This document shows, in pieces, positions 23,551 to 36,148 of a DNA stretch of 64,000 bases. The position numbers and the translations under genes were made by a program. Within the stretch, counting starts at the first letter, position 1. The number at the start of each line of letters is the position of its first letter. This DNA comes from Roridomyces roridus. Taxonomy: Eukaryota; Basidiomycota; Agaricomycetes; Agaricales; Mycenaceae. The DNA is taken from contig JARKIF010000001.1 in the NCBI GenBank assembly GCA_029378245.1, positions 4,030,001-4,094,000 of the forward strand. The letters run 5' to 3'. The notes under the pieces were generated by a model that was given only the letters and a program-made list of their open reading frames with translations, was not told the origin of the DNA and searched no databases.

Positions 23551-24877
23551 TATGGAAGGTCGGACACTCAAGCTGATGTGATGGACATCACTTCACACTT
23601 TTGGCAATTTCACCCGGCTGCCGCTCGCTTAGAGTTTGATTCGCACCAATGTTTGATCCCCCGGCCGATTGTGTCGATCCTCAGCCGGCATTTCCTTTGC
23701 ATTTTAGTGTAGGCAATTCCTCGAGGCGCTTGCGCTTTGCTGATTTGATTCATTCGAGAATGTCCCTTCCGTGGTCGAGTTGGGTATCTCTCGTGTGCCC
23801 GCATCCATTTCTACGCCACGAAACGCCCATTAATACTAGGCCACATCTTGAACTCGAAGAGCAATCTCAGCCTTGTTGAATCCCACATCAATGCCAGCAG
23901 CCGCGATCCCAGTTGAGATTTGTGTCCGAGTTTTGCTGCGAATTCTTTGGGGCCAGAACACATATTCAGCCTGGTGTCGGAGATTACCCAGGGCCAGATA
24001 AATGCGACGAAATTTCATCGGCCAGATGCTACTCTCGGAGAATAGGACCGCCTTGAGGCATCCCTCGCAGAATAGTCCACTTGAACCGTCACTTCGAGCA
24101 ACGCGACACTTGCAAGGGAGATGAACATCAAGGGCCAAGGCTGATGCCTTCACTCGATATTGTTCACCCTGGATGAGCCGAGCATTAGATTCGAAGCAGA
24201 TTCCAAGATACGACTAGTTTCACCTGAGGCAATTTGTCTTCGCCCAGGGACACGGGCGCTTGCCCAGAGACTTGAACATGGCATTCCGGTAGCGTTGTCA
24301 GCTCAGCATTTTGACTCTGTCAGATGAAGCTGGAAGCTTACGGAGCCCCCAGATGTAGTCGCAACGTAGTCGGCATTCTCCGTACATTCAAGATGATTTC
24401 GCCATGAGCTGTGAGTTTGAAATCCGACATGAATACTAGATGTCAAAGGTTTATCGAAGAAGGTGGCGGTAAGAAACGGGCCGTGGGCAAGCTGCCATTG
24501 GGGTATTATTTCTCGCTCTTGTCCCTGTTATGTAATTCAGCGTCTTCATTGAGCCTCGAGGGCTATTGGGCTGCATACACCGCACGGCGCACGCGTGCCC
24601 AACGCCTGCCAGGTCGCAGGTGGCTATCAACAGTCAGCTTGACGCGGCTCGCCGGCAAAAGGATTCATTGTGGCGTCTTCCGAGTCCGGACGTGCCTACT
24701 TAGTCTGGATTGGAGCAGATAATAGATTGAACTGGAATGCCAGCTGGCGGTCGGCACGATCGGTCGGGGTATCCGCCACTGATGTGAATCACACTCTAAG
24801 CGAGCGGCTACCGGGTCAAATTCCCAAAACCGTTAAGCGACGTCCATCACATCAGCTTGAGTGTCCGACCTTCCATA
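23551..24877. mobile_element. Element B: 1.33-kb relative of element A inserted in K4
   Basis: The ends TATGGAAGGTCGGACACTCA are inverted repeats of about 95 bases. The 6-bp duplication GAAAAG flanks the element (23545-23550 and 24878-24883). Removing the element and one duplication restores the kinase codons for VWGKEIDLLEE. The interior has no recognisable transposase. Confidence 0.8.
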
Positions 24878-26057
24878 GAAAAGAGATTGATCTATTAGAA
24901 GAGGTTCGAGGTACCTGATATTGAGGAAGAGGGCAGTGTGACTAATCCCTCAATGTAGGCATTTGCGAAAGAAGCAATTACATGGGGACAGCTCTCCCAT
25001 CCTAACATCCTCCCTTTCTACGGTCTTTACAAAGCGGGAACTAGTTCACGACTCTGTCTGGTCTCACCGTGGATGGAAAATGGGCATATCGGCAATTTTA
25101 TGAAGACACAGCAGGTTGCAGCCTGTGACATTGATAAGCTTCTTTCCCTTGTGAGCCTTCAAGTTTGCATTTTGCCTTATTGTGTACATGATTTACACGG
25201 GTTTTTAGATTCTGGATATAGCTCTCGGGCTTGAATACCTTCACAAGCGGGAAATCATCCACGGCGATCTAAAGAGTGTACGCGGCAGACTCTCCCTTTC
25301 TTCTCATCTCACTTCGTCTGGGTAAGACAACATTCTGGTGACCGCTGCATCCAAAGCCTGCATTGCGGATCTAGGTTTATGTGCCCTCGGAACCACCCTC
25401 TCCTCGTTTCCCGAATACCGTACTCAGCCTTGCGGGTGTGCTGCCTTGCGCTACAAAGCACCGGAATTACATGATGGCGAGAGAACTGACTCTCGGTCAG
25501 ACATCTACAGCTTTGCTTGTTTGATGTACGAGGTACTCTTCGCACATGGTCCATATAAAAAACATCACTGACTGATTTCTGGAGCTCATGGCAGGGGAAC
25601 TTCCATTTTCGAACGTGACCAACGATGGCGCACTGATTCGCGCGGTCACGGATGGCAAGCGGCCAGAATGCCCCCCTCCTGGGTGCCGCTCGGAGATTCG
25701 GACATTAGATGCCGCTTGGCGACTGGTTGAAGACTGCTGGGCCCAGATCCCTGAGAAGCGCCCAACAGCGGCCCAAATTGTTGTACTTTTGAAGGGTGCT
25801 GAGATCGGGGCGAAGGAAACAACATCCGCGGGGAGCTGGGATCTGACAGCCACCTCCAGCAGTCGCCGCCAGCTGGGTATCGCCCGACCTCTACCCTCCC
25901 TGTCCGAGCTCCAGGCGTTGGTGGATGGGCCGGGTTACTGACTCAGGATGGATAGGAACGATAACAATACATATTATTATGTAGCCTGGTGCTCGAGAAA
26001 TAGAATGTCCTACGAGACATAGCAGTGGTCCCAAAAATGGGTTATAAGCGAGCTTTG

Positions 26058-27290
26058 TTAACACATCGGCCGGCTGTCCTCCGCCTCACAAAGGACTGGG
26101 ATTGAGCGACCGTGCCGCACAAGAGGGCCGCCCGCGAAACGAGAACGTCCGAGTTCAGCCCCACTGCAAGCCGAAGTCAGCATCATGCTGGTCATCCGAC
26201 GAGCAGGCCAAGACACGCGCGATTGTTTTCGTACGTAAGGCAACGGCTCGCGTGGCAGGCAAGACGTTGCAGAAAGGGAACGCCTAGCGGTCTCGGTGGA
26301 CACGAGGGAGGATTTGGGTCGGGAAGACGAAAGTCGAGACGTTGGAGATCATCCACAGGATGAGGAAGAAGCGGACGAAGCGTTGGGTTAGGAGGGTAAG
26401 CATCGCCTCAAGGGCAGGGCGGGTGAGCGTGTATGCAGCTGCAGGGCGGGAGAGGACACACCAGCTGAGCATTCAGCAGATCACGAAGCCAGCGCTGCCG
26501 AACGCTTGTGGAAGGGTAGCTGGAAGGCGCGACTCAGAAGGGTGTAGAAGCTGCAAGAGCAATGAGACGGATTCAGGGAGATAAGCGAGAACGTACCGCC
26601 ATAAAGAAGTCCGCCACTGCGGACGTCGTCAGACGGAGGTGAATGAGTGACCCGAGGGAAAGACGAGCTCCAAAGGTAAATGCCTCGCGGGCAGCGGCGG
26701 TAAGCATGACCACGAAGAACCGGAGAGGTATCAGAATGGGGGAAAGCCACTTGGAATGGGCGCTTACTGATAGGGCATGCAAGTAGATGGAGCCGATGAA
26801 GGTGACGGCACTCGCAGTATGGCGGCGAGTCAGCAACCGAGAAGCAACTCGTGCAGGACGCAGTTACGCGTGATGGCGTCTAGCCGGGCGGCAGCGATAG
26901 CCTTATGGACGAGCTGCAGGGGTGATGGGACGGATCCAGGCAGGTAACAGACACGTACCGATTCCGCGACCGCGGACATCGTCAGATAGAGACGGATGGG
27001 TGACGCAAGGGAAGAACGGGCTTCAAAGTCAAAAGTGTCGCGGGCAGTGACTGCAAGTATGACCGCGAGGAGCAGGGGGAGTGTGAGAAATGCCAAAAGC
27101 CACTCGGAGTGGATCGAGACACACCCGTTGATAGTCTTCGGCGTTCGCACTGGTCTGCGAATACCGTCACCAGCACACTCCGTGGAGTGAGGGCGATACT
27201 CAATGCCAGGCCGGCACAAGCACCGACGGGGTCGTGAAGAAAGAATGGCGCACAGCGCACGTGGAACGAGTGGCGTCGGGAAGATCCACA
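26058..27290 (-). pseudogene. S3: SNG1/DUF3533 remnant with an internal tandem duplication
   Basis: Read right to left, a first block has HSEWLLAFLTLPLLLAVILA, ARDTFDFEARSSL, LYLTMSAVAES and a trailing segment. A second, similar block follows: ASAVTFIGSIYL, ILIPLRFFVVMLTAAAREAF, ARLSLGSLIHLRLTTSAVAD. Next come ALEAMLTLLTQRFVRFF and ILWMISNVSTFVFPTQILP, the DUF3533 C-terminal pattern. The N-terminal helix and DFDG motif are missing. The duplicated helices (about 26840-27120 versus 26500-26800) and frame shifts mark it as a pseudogene. It is tail to tail with K4, only about 120 bases apart, as S2 is with K2. Confidence 0.65.
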
Positions 27291-28230
27291 AAGGGTTGAG
27301 CGTGGAGCGTCAAGGTCGCAGGGGAAGCTCTTGCAATGAGGATGCGAGAGGGTACGGAGGCATGAATCCAGATGAGATCGGACTGTTCGAGCGAGACCAG
27401 CGAGCGTCAAGGTCACAACGGCATGCACACAGTGTGAGGACTAGAGAAAGGGGTCAGTTGCCGCACGAGAATCGCAAGTTACTAGGGATGGATGCGACAC
27501 TGGCAGTACTAGAAGCCGGGTACGTAAGGCGCGGAGGGCCATGGAAACGGAGGAGAGGTGATGGGAAGGTACAGCCACACTACCATTTCGAGACGACCCG
27601 TCTCGCCCAAGTCTCGCCCCTTCTTTCCGCACCATTCCTTTGATATTTCGCCAGGTTTCGCCAATGGGTTGGTGGCCGTTTCCAACTCTGAGCGGGATGA
27701 TTCGAATCCTCCGACACGTCAAGAGCGCCAGTAACGCTGGAAGCTCGGGCCTATTTGCGTGTCTGGACGGAGTAGGCGTCTATGGCGTACGTCAACGCGA
27801 AAAGACTGAGTGTTCGAGAGCAGATTGAGATCCAGCATGGACGCTCCGACTGGCTTCAAAATTTAGCAAAGCGCCGGGCTTAAATTTTAATCTGGATTCT
27901 GGAAATTCTTGGCCCGGAACTTGGCGCTGCCCTCTTGTTATGGGTTTCTGCGTTGTACCCTCAAACCTACCGACGCGTTCAGTCTGCCCACTTTAACTCT
28001 TCTGCCTGTAGTCCTCGTGTATCAAGCATGGCAGACTTGGCTGCTGGATTACACTTTGCTTTGCTCGTTCCGAGGACCGATTTGATATATTGCTCCCACT
28101 CCGTGACGTTCGTGTGCTCCTTCACCGCTCCCTTTCTTACCGTGGCCCTCTTCCGTCGCTGCAATGGTCTCCAACATATGGCTCCCCGCTGGTAGCTCTC
28201 CCTTACGGCCATCCACTATTCCCTTCGCTA
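27291..28230. other. Region between S3 and K3
   Basis: The part next to S3 (27520-27790) resembles the upstream region of S1 at 3000-3160. From about 27830 the sequence is the presumed promoter and leader of K3. No gene is recognised. Confidence 0.3.
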
Positions 28231-28544
28231 ATGCCGCTCTTGAAAGATGCTCCGAGGCAAATTCCCGCCGGCGCTTATAGTGATGGCAAAGGTGTGGATG
28301 TAGCTTTGTGTGACGAAAAAACCGCCTGGCAGAATGATCCAATCCATGCAAGCCCACTGTCTCCGTTACATGTACAGCTCAAAAACCCACTTTTTAAGCC
28401 GATCGATGGTGAGTGGCACTTGTCTCGGACGTTTGGTTGTCACCGATCTTTTTATAGTTGCCGCATGGACCCAGAGCGAAAGAGGTACGTGATTTGGCCC
28501 AATATGTTTCTCAGATTGATAAAAAAAAAGCTGCGGCACTCACT

Positions 28545-29974
28545 CTGGGGAGGCCAACCCACATGATTTTCATCCTAAGGATCAATCTATCGTAGGTTGG
28601 AAATCAGCTGTATATAGGTTACTACTAGGATGAAGTTCAATACCTCATAGGTTGATTGCCATAGGATACTTTTCAACCTAATATGGCCAAAAGTATCCTA
28701 CGGGTCTCTGGCTGTTTCCTTGTGAATATCAACCTATCGTTAGTTGATAATGGCTCGGGAGTATCAACCTATGCCAGGTTGTTTTTCATTCAATGGCAGG
28801 TTATTTTGCAGCTGCTCTTTGGTTGATATTCAGACAATATGCGGCGAAACCAAATACGATACTATTCAGGATCATATGATTATATAAACATACAGACAAG
28901 TACTGCAATCGACACTGCTATCGTGTATAAGCAGTAGGGATGGGAAAGGAATCGGAATGGGCGGGAATCGGGAGGGAGAAGGCGGGAATCGGGAGGGAGA
29001 AGGCGGGAATCGGGCGCGGCAGCCTGTGCGAGACATACCAGTGGCGGCCGTGGACGCCGGTGGGCGCGGGGGGTGGGCTGACGTGCGGAAGGATGAGATG
29101 CTGGCGCGGTTGGGTGATGACATAGAGGTGGATGACAAGCATGCAGGTAGAATGTTGGTTGAAGAAGGGACGGGGATGCCGCAAGGGCGACGGCGGGTGC
29201 GAGTGGGCTGTGCAAAAAATCCTGGGACTTGCTGTGCGGGATTCGGTCCGATTAGCAGACTTGAGGTGGCTGTGGCTTCGGTCTCTTGAGGCTTGAGAGT
29301 AGTTTTCTGCATGACATCTTGCTGCTTGAGGTTGACGAGGGTGGTTTTGCAAGCGCCAGGTCGGAGCCGGTGTAGGGCGAGAATGAGCGCGTGGGAGGGG
29401 GAACCGGGCTTCGAATGGAGACGGAGACAATCTGAGACGAGAGGGGATAGCCAGCAGCGAGAACGGCGAGGGTAGCCAGCAGAGAGAACGACGAGCGGCG
29501 AGGAAGATGGGAGGAGAAAGCAAGAAGGCTACGGGTATTGATGCCCGTGATCACGCCATATGTCTGCCACATGCTGCGGTTGCCATGAGTCAGGAACCTG
29601 ATGATCCGAGAACGCGCTCGGCAAGGGACTTGGCAACCAAAAAAAATGCTCAGTTTGTAGTTCACTGATGGAGGACCATGTACTTGTTCGGATATTCATA
29701 CATCAACATCTACTTCATGAATTGTGCTTTCTTCACATTTTTCTGTGAAATGACATCAACCTATAGTCAACCTATCGTAGGTTGATCGTCCTGGACAGTG
29801 TTCCGCCCTGAGGTTCAGCTGAACATCAACGAAGCATAGGTTAATGGCGATAGGTTGAATCACAACCTATGAGATAGGTTGAAAATTATCAACCTACCAT
29901 CAGTTGAACATAGGTTGATATCCCTCTATCAACCTACGTTAGGATGAAAATCATGTGGATTTGGCTTCATAGTG
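28545..29974. mobile_element. Element E: 1.43-kb transposon in a K3 exon, probable 5-bp TSD
   Basis: Strong subterminal inverted repeats CACATGATTTTCATCCTAA lie about 15 bases inside each end, surrounded by many CAACCTA/TAGGTTG motifs. The flanks carry TCACT on both sides (28540-28544 and 29975-29979), and removal restores the exon in frame. The outermost bases are less well matched and the right end reads CACTA inward, so a CACTA-like origin is possible but not shown. No transposase found. Confidence 0.65.
28960..29014. repeat. Minisatellite, 21-bp unit, about 2.6 copies
   Basis: Tandem copies of a unit beginning GGCGGGAATCGGGAGG inside element E. Confidence 0.85.
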
Positions 29975-31589
29975 TCACTGCATGGCTGAATGAACACTTT
30001 CATCGGGACGAGGAATTGTATAAAAGATTCTTGGCGTGCCGAGGCCCGGCTGCACAAGGGCTTTTGGACCTCTTACAAGATGTGAGTCCCCAAGCCCACA
30101 ATTTAAAGTTATTTATCTTACAGGGCGCTATATCTGAAAACTCTTAGTTGCTAGATCTGTCCCAGAAAGAGCAACCAAGACTCCTCAATGCCTTGCGACG
30201 GCTCTCCTCCACATCAAAGTTGCACCCTCGATGTTTCCCACTTCCACATCTGAGTAACAAGGTCCATGTTGCCGGCGGAACCTTCAGTGATGTCTATGTG
30301 GCTTCTCTGCATGATCAATGGATTGCTGTGAAGGAGATGAGGGTGTTTGACAGCATGGAAATTGAAATGTTTGAGGAGGTCCGAGGTGTTTTGCATTTTG
30401 GAAGGGGGTAGTCTGACTGACACTTGCATTCAGGCATTCAGTAAAGAAGCAATTACGTGGCGACAGCTCTCCCATCCGAATGTTCTTCCATTCTACGGTC
30501 TTTTCAAAGACAATTCTCGACTTTGCCTAGTGTCTCCATGGATGGAAAATGGGCACATCCGCAATTTTTTGAGAACACAGCCTGCAGCGTGTGATATTGA
30601 CAGGCTTCTTCCCCTTGTGAGTCTTTGGATTTCATTTTCTGTGCACAGGGTCTATACAAGTTCCTTAGATTCTGGATATAGCTCTTGGACTTGAGTACCT
30701 CCATCAGCGGGGTATAACTCATGCTGATCTCAAGAGTGTACGCAACAGACTCCATTTATTCTCATCTCATTTCATCTGGTAGGACAATATTCTGGTTACT
30801 CCTGCACACAAAGCCTGCATTGTGGATTTTGGTTTATCATCAGTCAAAACCACCATGTCTTCACTTCCCAACTTTCATTCTGTGCCTCATGGGAGTGGTG
30901 CACTGCACTATCAGGCACCGGAATTGTATGATGGTAGCAGCCCTGACTTTCGGTCAGACATCTACAGCTTTGGTTGTGTGATGTATGAGGTATTCCTTCA
31001 AACCTAATCTATACAAAAGGCACCACTGAGTTGATTCCTAAAGCTAATGGCTGGCAATCATCCATTTTCAAAAATGCGACCTGCTGTGCTGATTCGTACG
31101 GTCATCCAAGGCTGTCGGCCAGTCTGCCCTCCTCCCGAATGTCGCTTGGAGATTCGGGTACTGGATGCCGCTTGGCGACTGGTTGAAACCTGCTGGGCCC
31201 AGAGCCCTGAGGAGCGCCCAACAGCTGCCCAAATTGTTGTATCTTTGAAGGGTAAGGAAATTGGGGTGCAAGAAACAAAATCTGCTTGGCATTGGGATGA
31301 TACATCTACCTCCAGGTTTCGTCGCAAACTGGATGACAGATGGCCTTTACCCTCTGTTTCGAAGCTCCACACAATGGCTTTCGGCAATGATTGGCATTTG
31401 GGTGAGAAGCTGGATGTCCGAAATGGGCCCATCGCGTATTGAGATTCCTGTTGATGTCTACATGATCCTTATGATCTCCACACTTTTGTGTTTCCCAACA
31501 ATATCACCCATGTTTTCCCGAGATTCTTGCCATTTCCTGTTTACATTACATACAGGCATTTTGTCGTCTTCAAGTCACTGCGTTCCGAG

Positions 31590-31960
31590 TAGGGTTGGAC
31601 ACGGGTCTAGACCCGTACGGGTAAAACCCGCGGAAATGGACCCGCGGGTTGCACGGGTACGGGTACGGGTCAGAATTTCTGGCCCGGCACAAACCCGCGA
31701 CTGACCCGTGCACGCGGCCACTGCATCGGCATGGACGGCATCAAGTTTCCGCGGGGTTTCTCGATGAAAGTCCGCCATTGCAAGGTGAGATGGACAAGTA
31801 CACGGACAATTTGAACTCACCTCGCTCTCTTCCAGGCCAAATCCACGGGTATACCCGCGGGTATACGGGTTGTGGCCCGTACCCGTGCGGGTCGGGTCAA
31901 GCACGGGTACGGGTACGGGTCAGCCCTCTGTGACCCGTACCCGACCCGTGTCCAACCCTA
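31590..31960. mobile_element. hAT-type MITE family h3, 371 bp
   Basis: Both ends read TAGGGTTGGACACGGGTC inward, with ACGGGT/ACCCGT arrays near both ends. The exact 8-bp duplication GTTCCGAG flanks it (31582-31589 and 31961-31968). Non-coding. Confidence 0.9.
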
Positions 31961-31968
31961 GTTCCGAG

Positions 31969-34900
31969 GTGCCGTCGACGAACGTTGGGCGACATGTGCT
32001 GACGGGTTGCGGACGTTAGCCGACCCCTGGAAACCTATGTGCGGCCATCAAATATAGCACAGCATTGCTGACATGTGCCGACTAGTATGCAGACATTTGC
32101 CGACTTGGCGTCCACACCTCGTCCACACACCTCCGCCCCTCTGCGCCCTCTCGTCGGCGCCATTGCGCGAACTCGGAGTGCCTGCTTTGACACATGTACT
32201 AGCCACTTTCAATGGATATTGCTCGACGGTTCGGTTGATGAAAATCCGCATCTTTTACGGAGACTCTTCTCACGTCGACCCTGGCCTCGCTGGCAACGAC
32301 TCGGACACCAGCGCCGCCTCCTTCTCCCAGCTCCTCCACCACCATTCCCTTCGCTGGTATATCAGCCCAAACAACTTGGCATCCGCTTCGCCTCCGTCAG
32401 GCTTTCAATACGGTCCAGGCCCACCCCAGGGCGATGTAATAGAGTTTCATACTACATAGGGCGGGACCACCGTGCGTTGCTACATTTCTGCCCTTAGATA
32501 CAGGCAATTAACACCCTTCCTCAGAGCCGCCACGTCTGAACACGGTTTAGCCACTGCGCGTGGTCGCCAGACTGGTCCTCGATCTCGAAGTGGCACTCTC
32601 GATCCCTTCAGCGGCGACGCCGCTGCCACCCACTGCAGCCGTTCCATACTGCATTTCGGCACCTCCCTCTCGAGCTCATCCTCCGCGCCCGCCGCAGTTT
32701 ACGCTCCCCCCCAATTTATCACCGACATAGACTACTTACCTTGTGCAGGGAACGCAGATGTTTCTGAGCGACAACACTCATTGAGTTCAAGCAGCGAGAG
32801 AAATTGACTGAAATGATGAGTCGGTGGATGGCGTTGGCTGCGAAGGAGTCCTGGGTCGGATGGAAACGGCTATATTGTGGTGCTAAGTAGACATAATGGT
32901 AGTCGACTTGAGATCAACGGATTGTAAGTAAGTAGAACACAGTGCGGGCGAAAGCCTAGAAGCAGAGTCAACCTATGTCTGCGGGATTCTGCACAGGTTC
33001 GCGAACCTCGCGAACCTGTGGGGACATGTGTGTGTGTGGAGCTGTGCGGACTGGGGTCCACACATCCCTGTGCGGACGGACCCTCGGAACGCAGTGAGTT
33101 GTATTTTTCTAGCTTGAAATTTGAACCCAATTCTTTGTCCGTTCCCAAGCCCGGATTTCCTGGAGACTAGATTCGGTGTGAGAAATCTAGTTAAGGTGGC
33201 AAGTAGGTACCAGTTGGTCTCCCCTACAGATGCCATGCATTTCCAGAGTGGTGAACCTACGGGTCTCACTATTTATGCATTGTTGAACACTTCCATCCGG
33301 AGTTAGTTATGTTGATTCTGAGGCAGAATGTCTGCAAGGGAGTGGTTCAAGAATGCTATCATAAATCATGATCGAGCTTTGCACTTTCCCAACTGGTTTC
33401 AATATTGTTGTTTTAATTTAGCTACTGGGCCAAGCGGGAATCTAGGCAGAAAGTTGAAGAGGATCAAGACGGTGCGATGTGATGACGTAAATATGTACTA
33501 CCACAGTTCGATTAGAAGTATCGTTATTCACGAAAAGTGGTTGAGTGGGGGTCCAGTTCGAATTGTATCCTCCTGCGGGCCTGATCGGTTCCAAAACCGA
33601 GGAAGGGACAGTTCGACAGTGGAGATGACGGTGTGATGGTTCCACAGGAATGTACTCGCAGGTAGCACCCTTCCACCTAACTTCCGTAGGGAAGCAAGGA
33701 ACCTGGTTAACGGATAATTGGCCTAGTTCTGTGTGAATACGGCACCTTGGGCGGTGGTCCGGGTGATATGAGATAGTAGCAGGCTAGCAGCGAGCAGATA
33801 CGAGTGAGAGAGGGGAAATGGGTCTCTAGAATTCAATGGAACTACCTAGTGGCTTTTATACAAGTAAAATACACTTGGCAGAGGAGTCATAAACTGCAAG
33901 ACGACTCATCGTAGACAATAAACCATTTAAATCCTTCCTGTGCCGCAGTTGCGCAGACTATTCAGTCCTGCGTAGTCCGTAGTTGCACAATAAACGCACG
34001 CAGCGTACAAAAGGCTGGGGCTGACTTGAACAAAAAGGCCTGGTGAGTCGAGGATTTTGGGGCATCTTGGCCAACTGTGCCGCGGTTTTTGTATGGCTAT
34101 GACTGCGGGACTGCGGGACTGCGGGACTGCGGGAACTGCGATCTCAGGAAATTGAGCTTGTGGTTCGATTCCGGGAAATGCCGAACATTTTGATCGCGGC
34201 CGTCAATTGATCATTTCGGCCAAATGCGATCCTGGCGTTTGTTTGTCGACGGCTGAGTTGAACATTTCAGGAATGTAAGTTGAAGCGATGGGGGCCAAAG
34301 TGCCGGGATTCATGTAAAACCAATTTATTGGTGTCACAGCAAACCAGCTGTTGTTCAACTTGCATGACGGGTCTCTACGCCGCGGTAATGGCAAGAGATC
34401 AGTGGATCAGAAATCGAAGACATCGGGTCGGAAAAGTGAATTAGTGCCGTCGAGCCCCCTCCCTCCCTCTTTACATAAGCCATCAATTTCCTTTTTTGGT
34501 ATATTTCTCGCACGCCGGCACCTGCTGAGTTGAGCACCTGGCCCGAGAGCACCCCCAAAAGTGTCAGGAACAAGTCAGGAATGTTTACAATGGCTTTGTG
34601 TGACGAGGTTGGGTAGGGCTAAGCAGCAGAAGAGTCAAGACACGGCCAATGGACATTATCACGATTAGATCATGTATTAGATAATCAATCAATACTTACT
34701 CTCGTCTCTCATGTTCTACTTCTGAATCTCCGGTCTCTCGAGGCGAACCACCTATACGGTTATACCCCCTACATGCCTGAACACGCGTACAACTGTTCTC
34801 CGCATACGGGGCGCCTCGAAGGCCTCGTATACGGGTTTCCGAGTCTTAAAAATTTATTTTTAAGCTCGGTCTTATCGGCCCGTTTCCCGCAAGAATGGGG

Positions 34901-36148
34901 TCCACTTTTTTCGATGACGTCAATATCGTGCGGGAGTTTCATTTCTATTTAAGGTAATTATAGGGATCTTTTGGCTCTTTTTGGGAGCCTCTCAGTCATT
35001 TGCTCTGACACCTTAAACATCGATCTCTGACCTCCGTTGGCCAGTGTGTTATGATCTCCACCGACGCTTGACAGCAGCGGAACCGCCGGAACGGCAACTC
35101 GCCAACGGATTCCGGAATCCTGTTTGACAGCCGGTGACAGTTCCGTCGACAGCGGCTGCGCGCCTCTTGCTTCACACGACCATTTGACCACAGGCATTCA
35201 CCACTCAATATGTGTTTTTGCTGGCCCCGGCAAACTCGTGCATTTCGCCCACTTGAACCTCATTCAACATCGTCTCACCGGTACCCTAGACTATCAACAT
35301 TTGAAAAACACTCGACAATTGGCACCACCGTGCGGAACTGGGGATGAGCCTTCAATGCAGTAACAGTTTGCAGTTCCCTCAATAAATTATAATAACCCTC
35401 TTCTCGTCATCTCCCTGGCACACCAAAGTTACAACTTTTCTCTGTCCTCAACGCTCCTCGTCCGGGTCGTCCCTCAATTACATATTACCCTTCGAAGGCC
35501 TATCCATTGTGCGAGTCCCTGCTACCATCCGTGCTGAAAATTGGAATTCTCAAACCCCCCAGACTCGGATTGCCATGCGCTAGCAATGGCCCTTAAAAGC
35601 AGGTACTCTCTACTTCGTACCCGGGGTTCGAGCGCATTTACTACGCTGCTGAACCTTTCCCGACCTCGCCTCGCTCGTTTCCCTGCAAGCTCACCGAGGT
35701 CAACTTGCACTTCAGTCACCGTGAAGCCTCCGAATCCGCACCGCATCACACTTTGCATGTCCTTTCCCTGTTCATCCTGTTGCTGATCACCCATATTAGC
35801 TCGGCCGGAACACGTTGATTACCATCAATGATTAATGAACACTGCCCAAATCAGAAATTTTCATCAAATGAGTATTTTTCAGTGCTGTTTTTGCGGAGAA
35901 AAGTTGGAATGAGCCCAGAGAGGCATCAGGAAGCCTGTTCGAGAGTAGGAAAAAAAGTGAATTAAGGATGCTCAGACCCTCCCTCCCCTCCCTACTCGAT
36001 CTCATCAATTTCTGATCCGCTGGTCCCTTGGGTAATGGCCCGAGGACTACTGTGTCCCTCAATAGCAGTGGAGCCGGTTTCCTGCACACTGACCACTGGC
36101 GTAGCCACAGTGGATAAGTAGCTAATATTTGTCATCGAGAGTAGACAA
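31969..36148. other. 4.2-kb region without a recognised gene
   Basis: Only short, overlapping open frames on both strands, none with a motif I recognise. Notable items are GGTTCGCGAACCTCGCGAACC near 32997 with a TGTG run at 33027, a short tandem repeat at 34101, and purine/pyrimidine-skewed stretches near 34450 and 35975. No transposon ends with duplications were found. Confidence 0.4.
34101..34134. repeat. Tandem repeat (GACTGCGG)4
   Basis: Four perfect copies of an 8-bp unit. Confidence 0.9.

Larger units (their letters stand above)
17693..25941 (+). pseudogene. K4: TKL-type protein kinase gene split by two transposons
   Basis: An exon with IPAGAYDGGDGDD (near 17950) is shared with K3. 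It is followed by a short exon with the WPQSELG-like segment and by LIAWLNERFQDKEWYGKLLACRG, where the frame meets element C. It resumes at 23267 with QLLDLLQD. The next exon has GGTYGDVFKA and FAVKQMRVWGK, is cut by element B at 23551, and resumes EIDLLEE at 24884. Later exons give HPNILPFYGLYK, HGDLKS, ADLGLCAL (DLG in place of DFG), YKAPEL, and a C-terminal lobe ending at 25941. With both insertions removed the frame is continuous, so the insertions are recent relative to decay. The true start is uncertain; 17693 is the first plausible ATG. It converges on S3. Confidence 0.75.
28231..31442 (+). pseudogene. K3: TKL-type protein kinase gene interrupted by element E
   Basis: A first exon contains QIPAGAYSDGKGVDVA and ends at 28408 before GTGAGT, as in K4. 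It is followed by the short MDPERKR exon, then an exon meeting element E at 28545. The frame resumes at 29980 (28540-28544 keep one TCACT), giving AAALTAWLNEHF. Later exons encode the loop VAGGTFSDVYVA, IAVKEMRVF, HPNVLPFYGLFK, LEYLHQRGITHADLKS, VDFGLSSV, YQAPELYDG, SDIYSFGCVMYE and a terminal lobe ending NGPIAY. All catalytic residues except the HRD arginine (alanine here) are present, so the gene was probably functional before the insertion. The start codon is uncertain. Confidence 0.75.

Noticed and set aside
28872..29523. Proline/serine-rich minus-strand frames of up to 201 aa in element E
   Set aside because: They overlap one another in different frames over a GC-rich minisatellite region; composition artefacts.
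34155..34175. B-box-like GGTTCGATTCC
   Set aside because: No A box or cloverleaf can be formed with the upstream tandem repeat; chance match.
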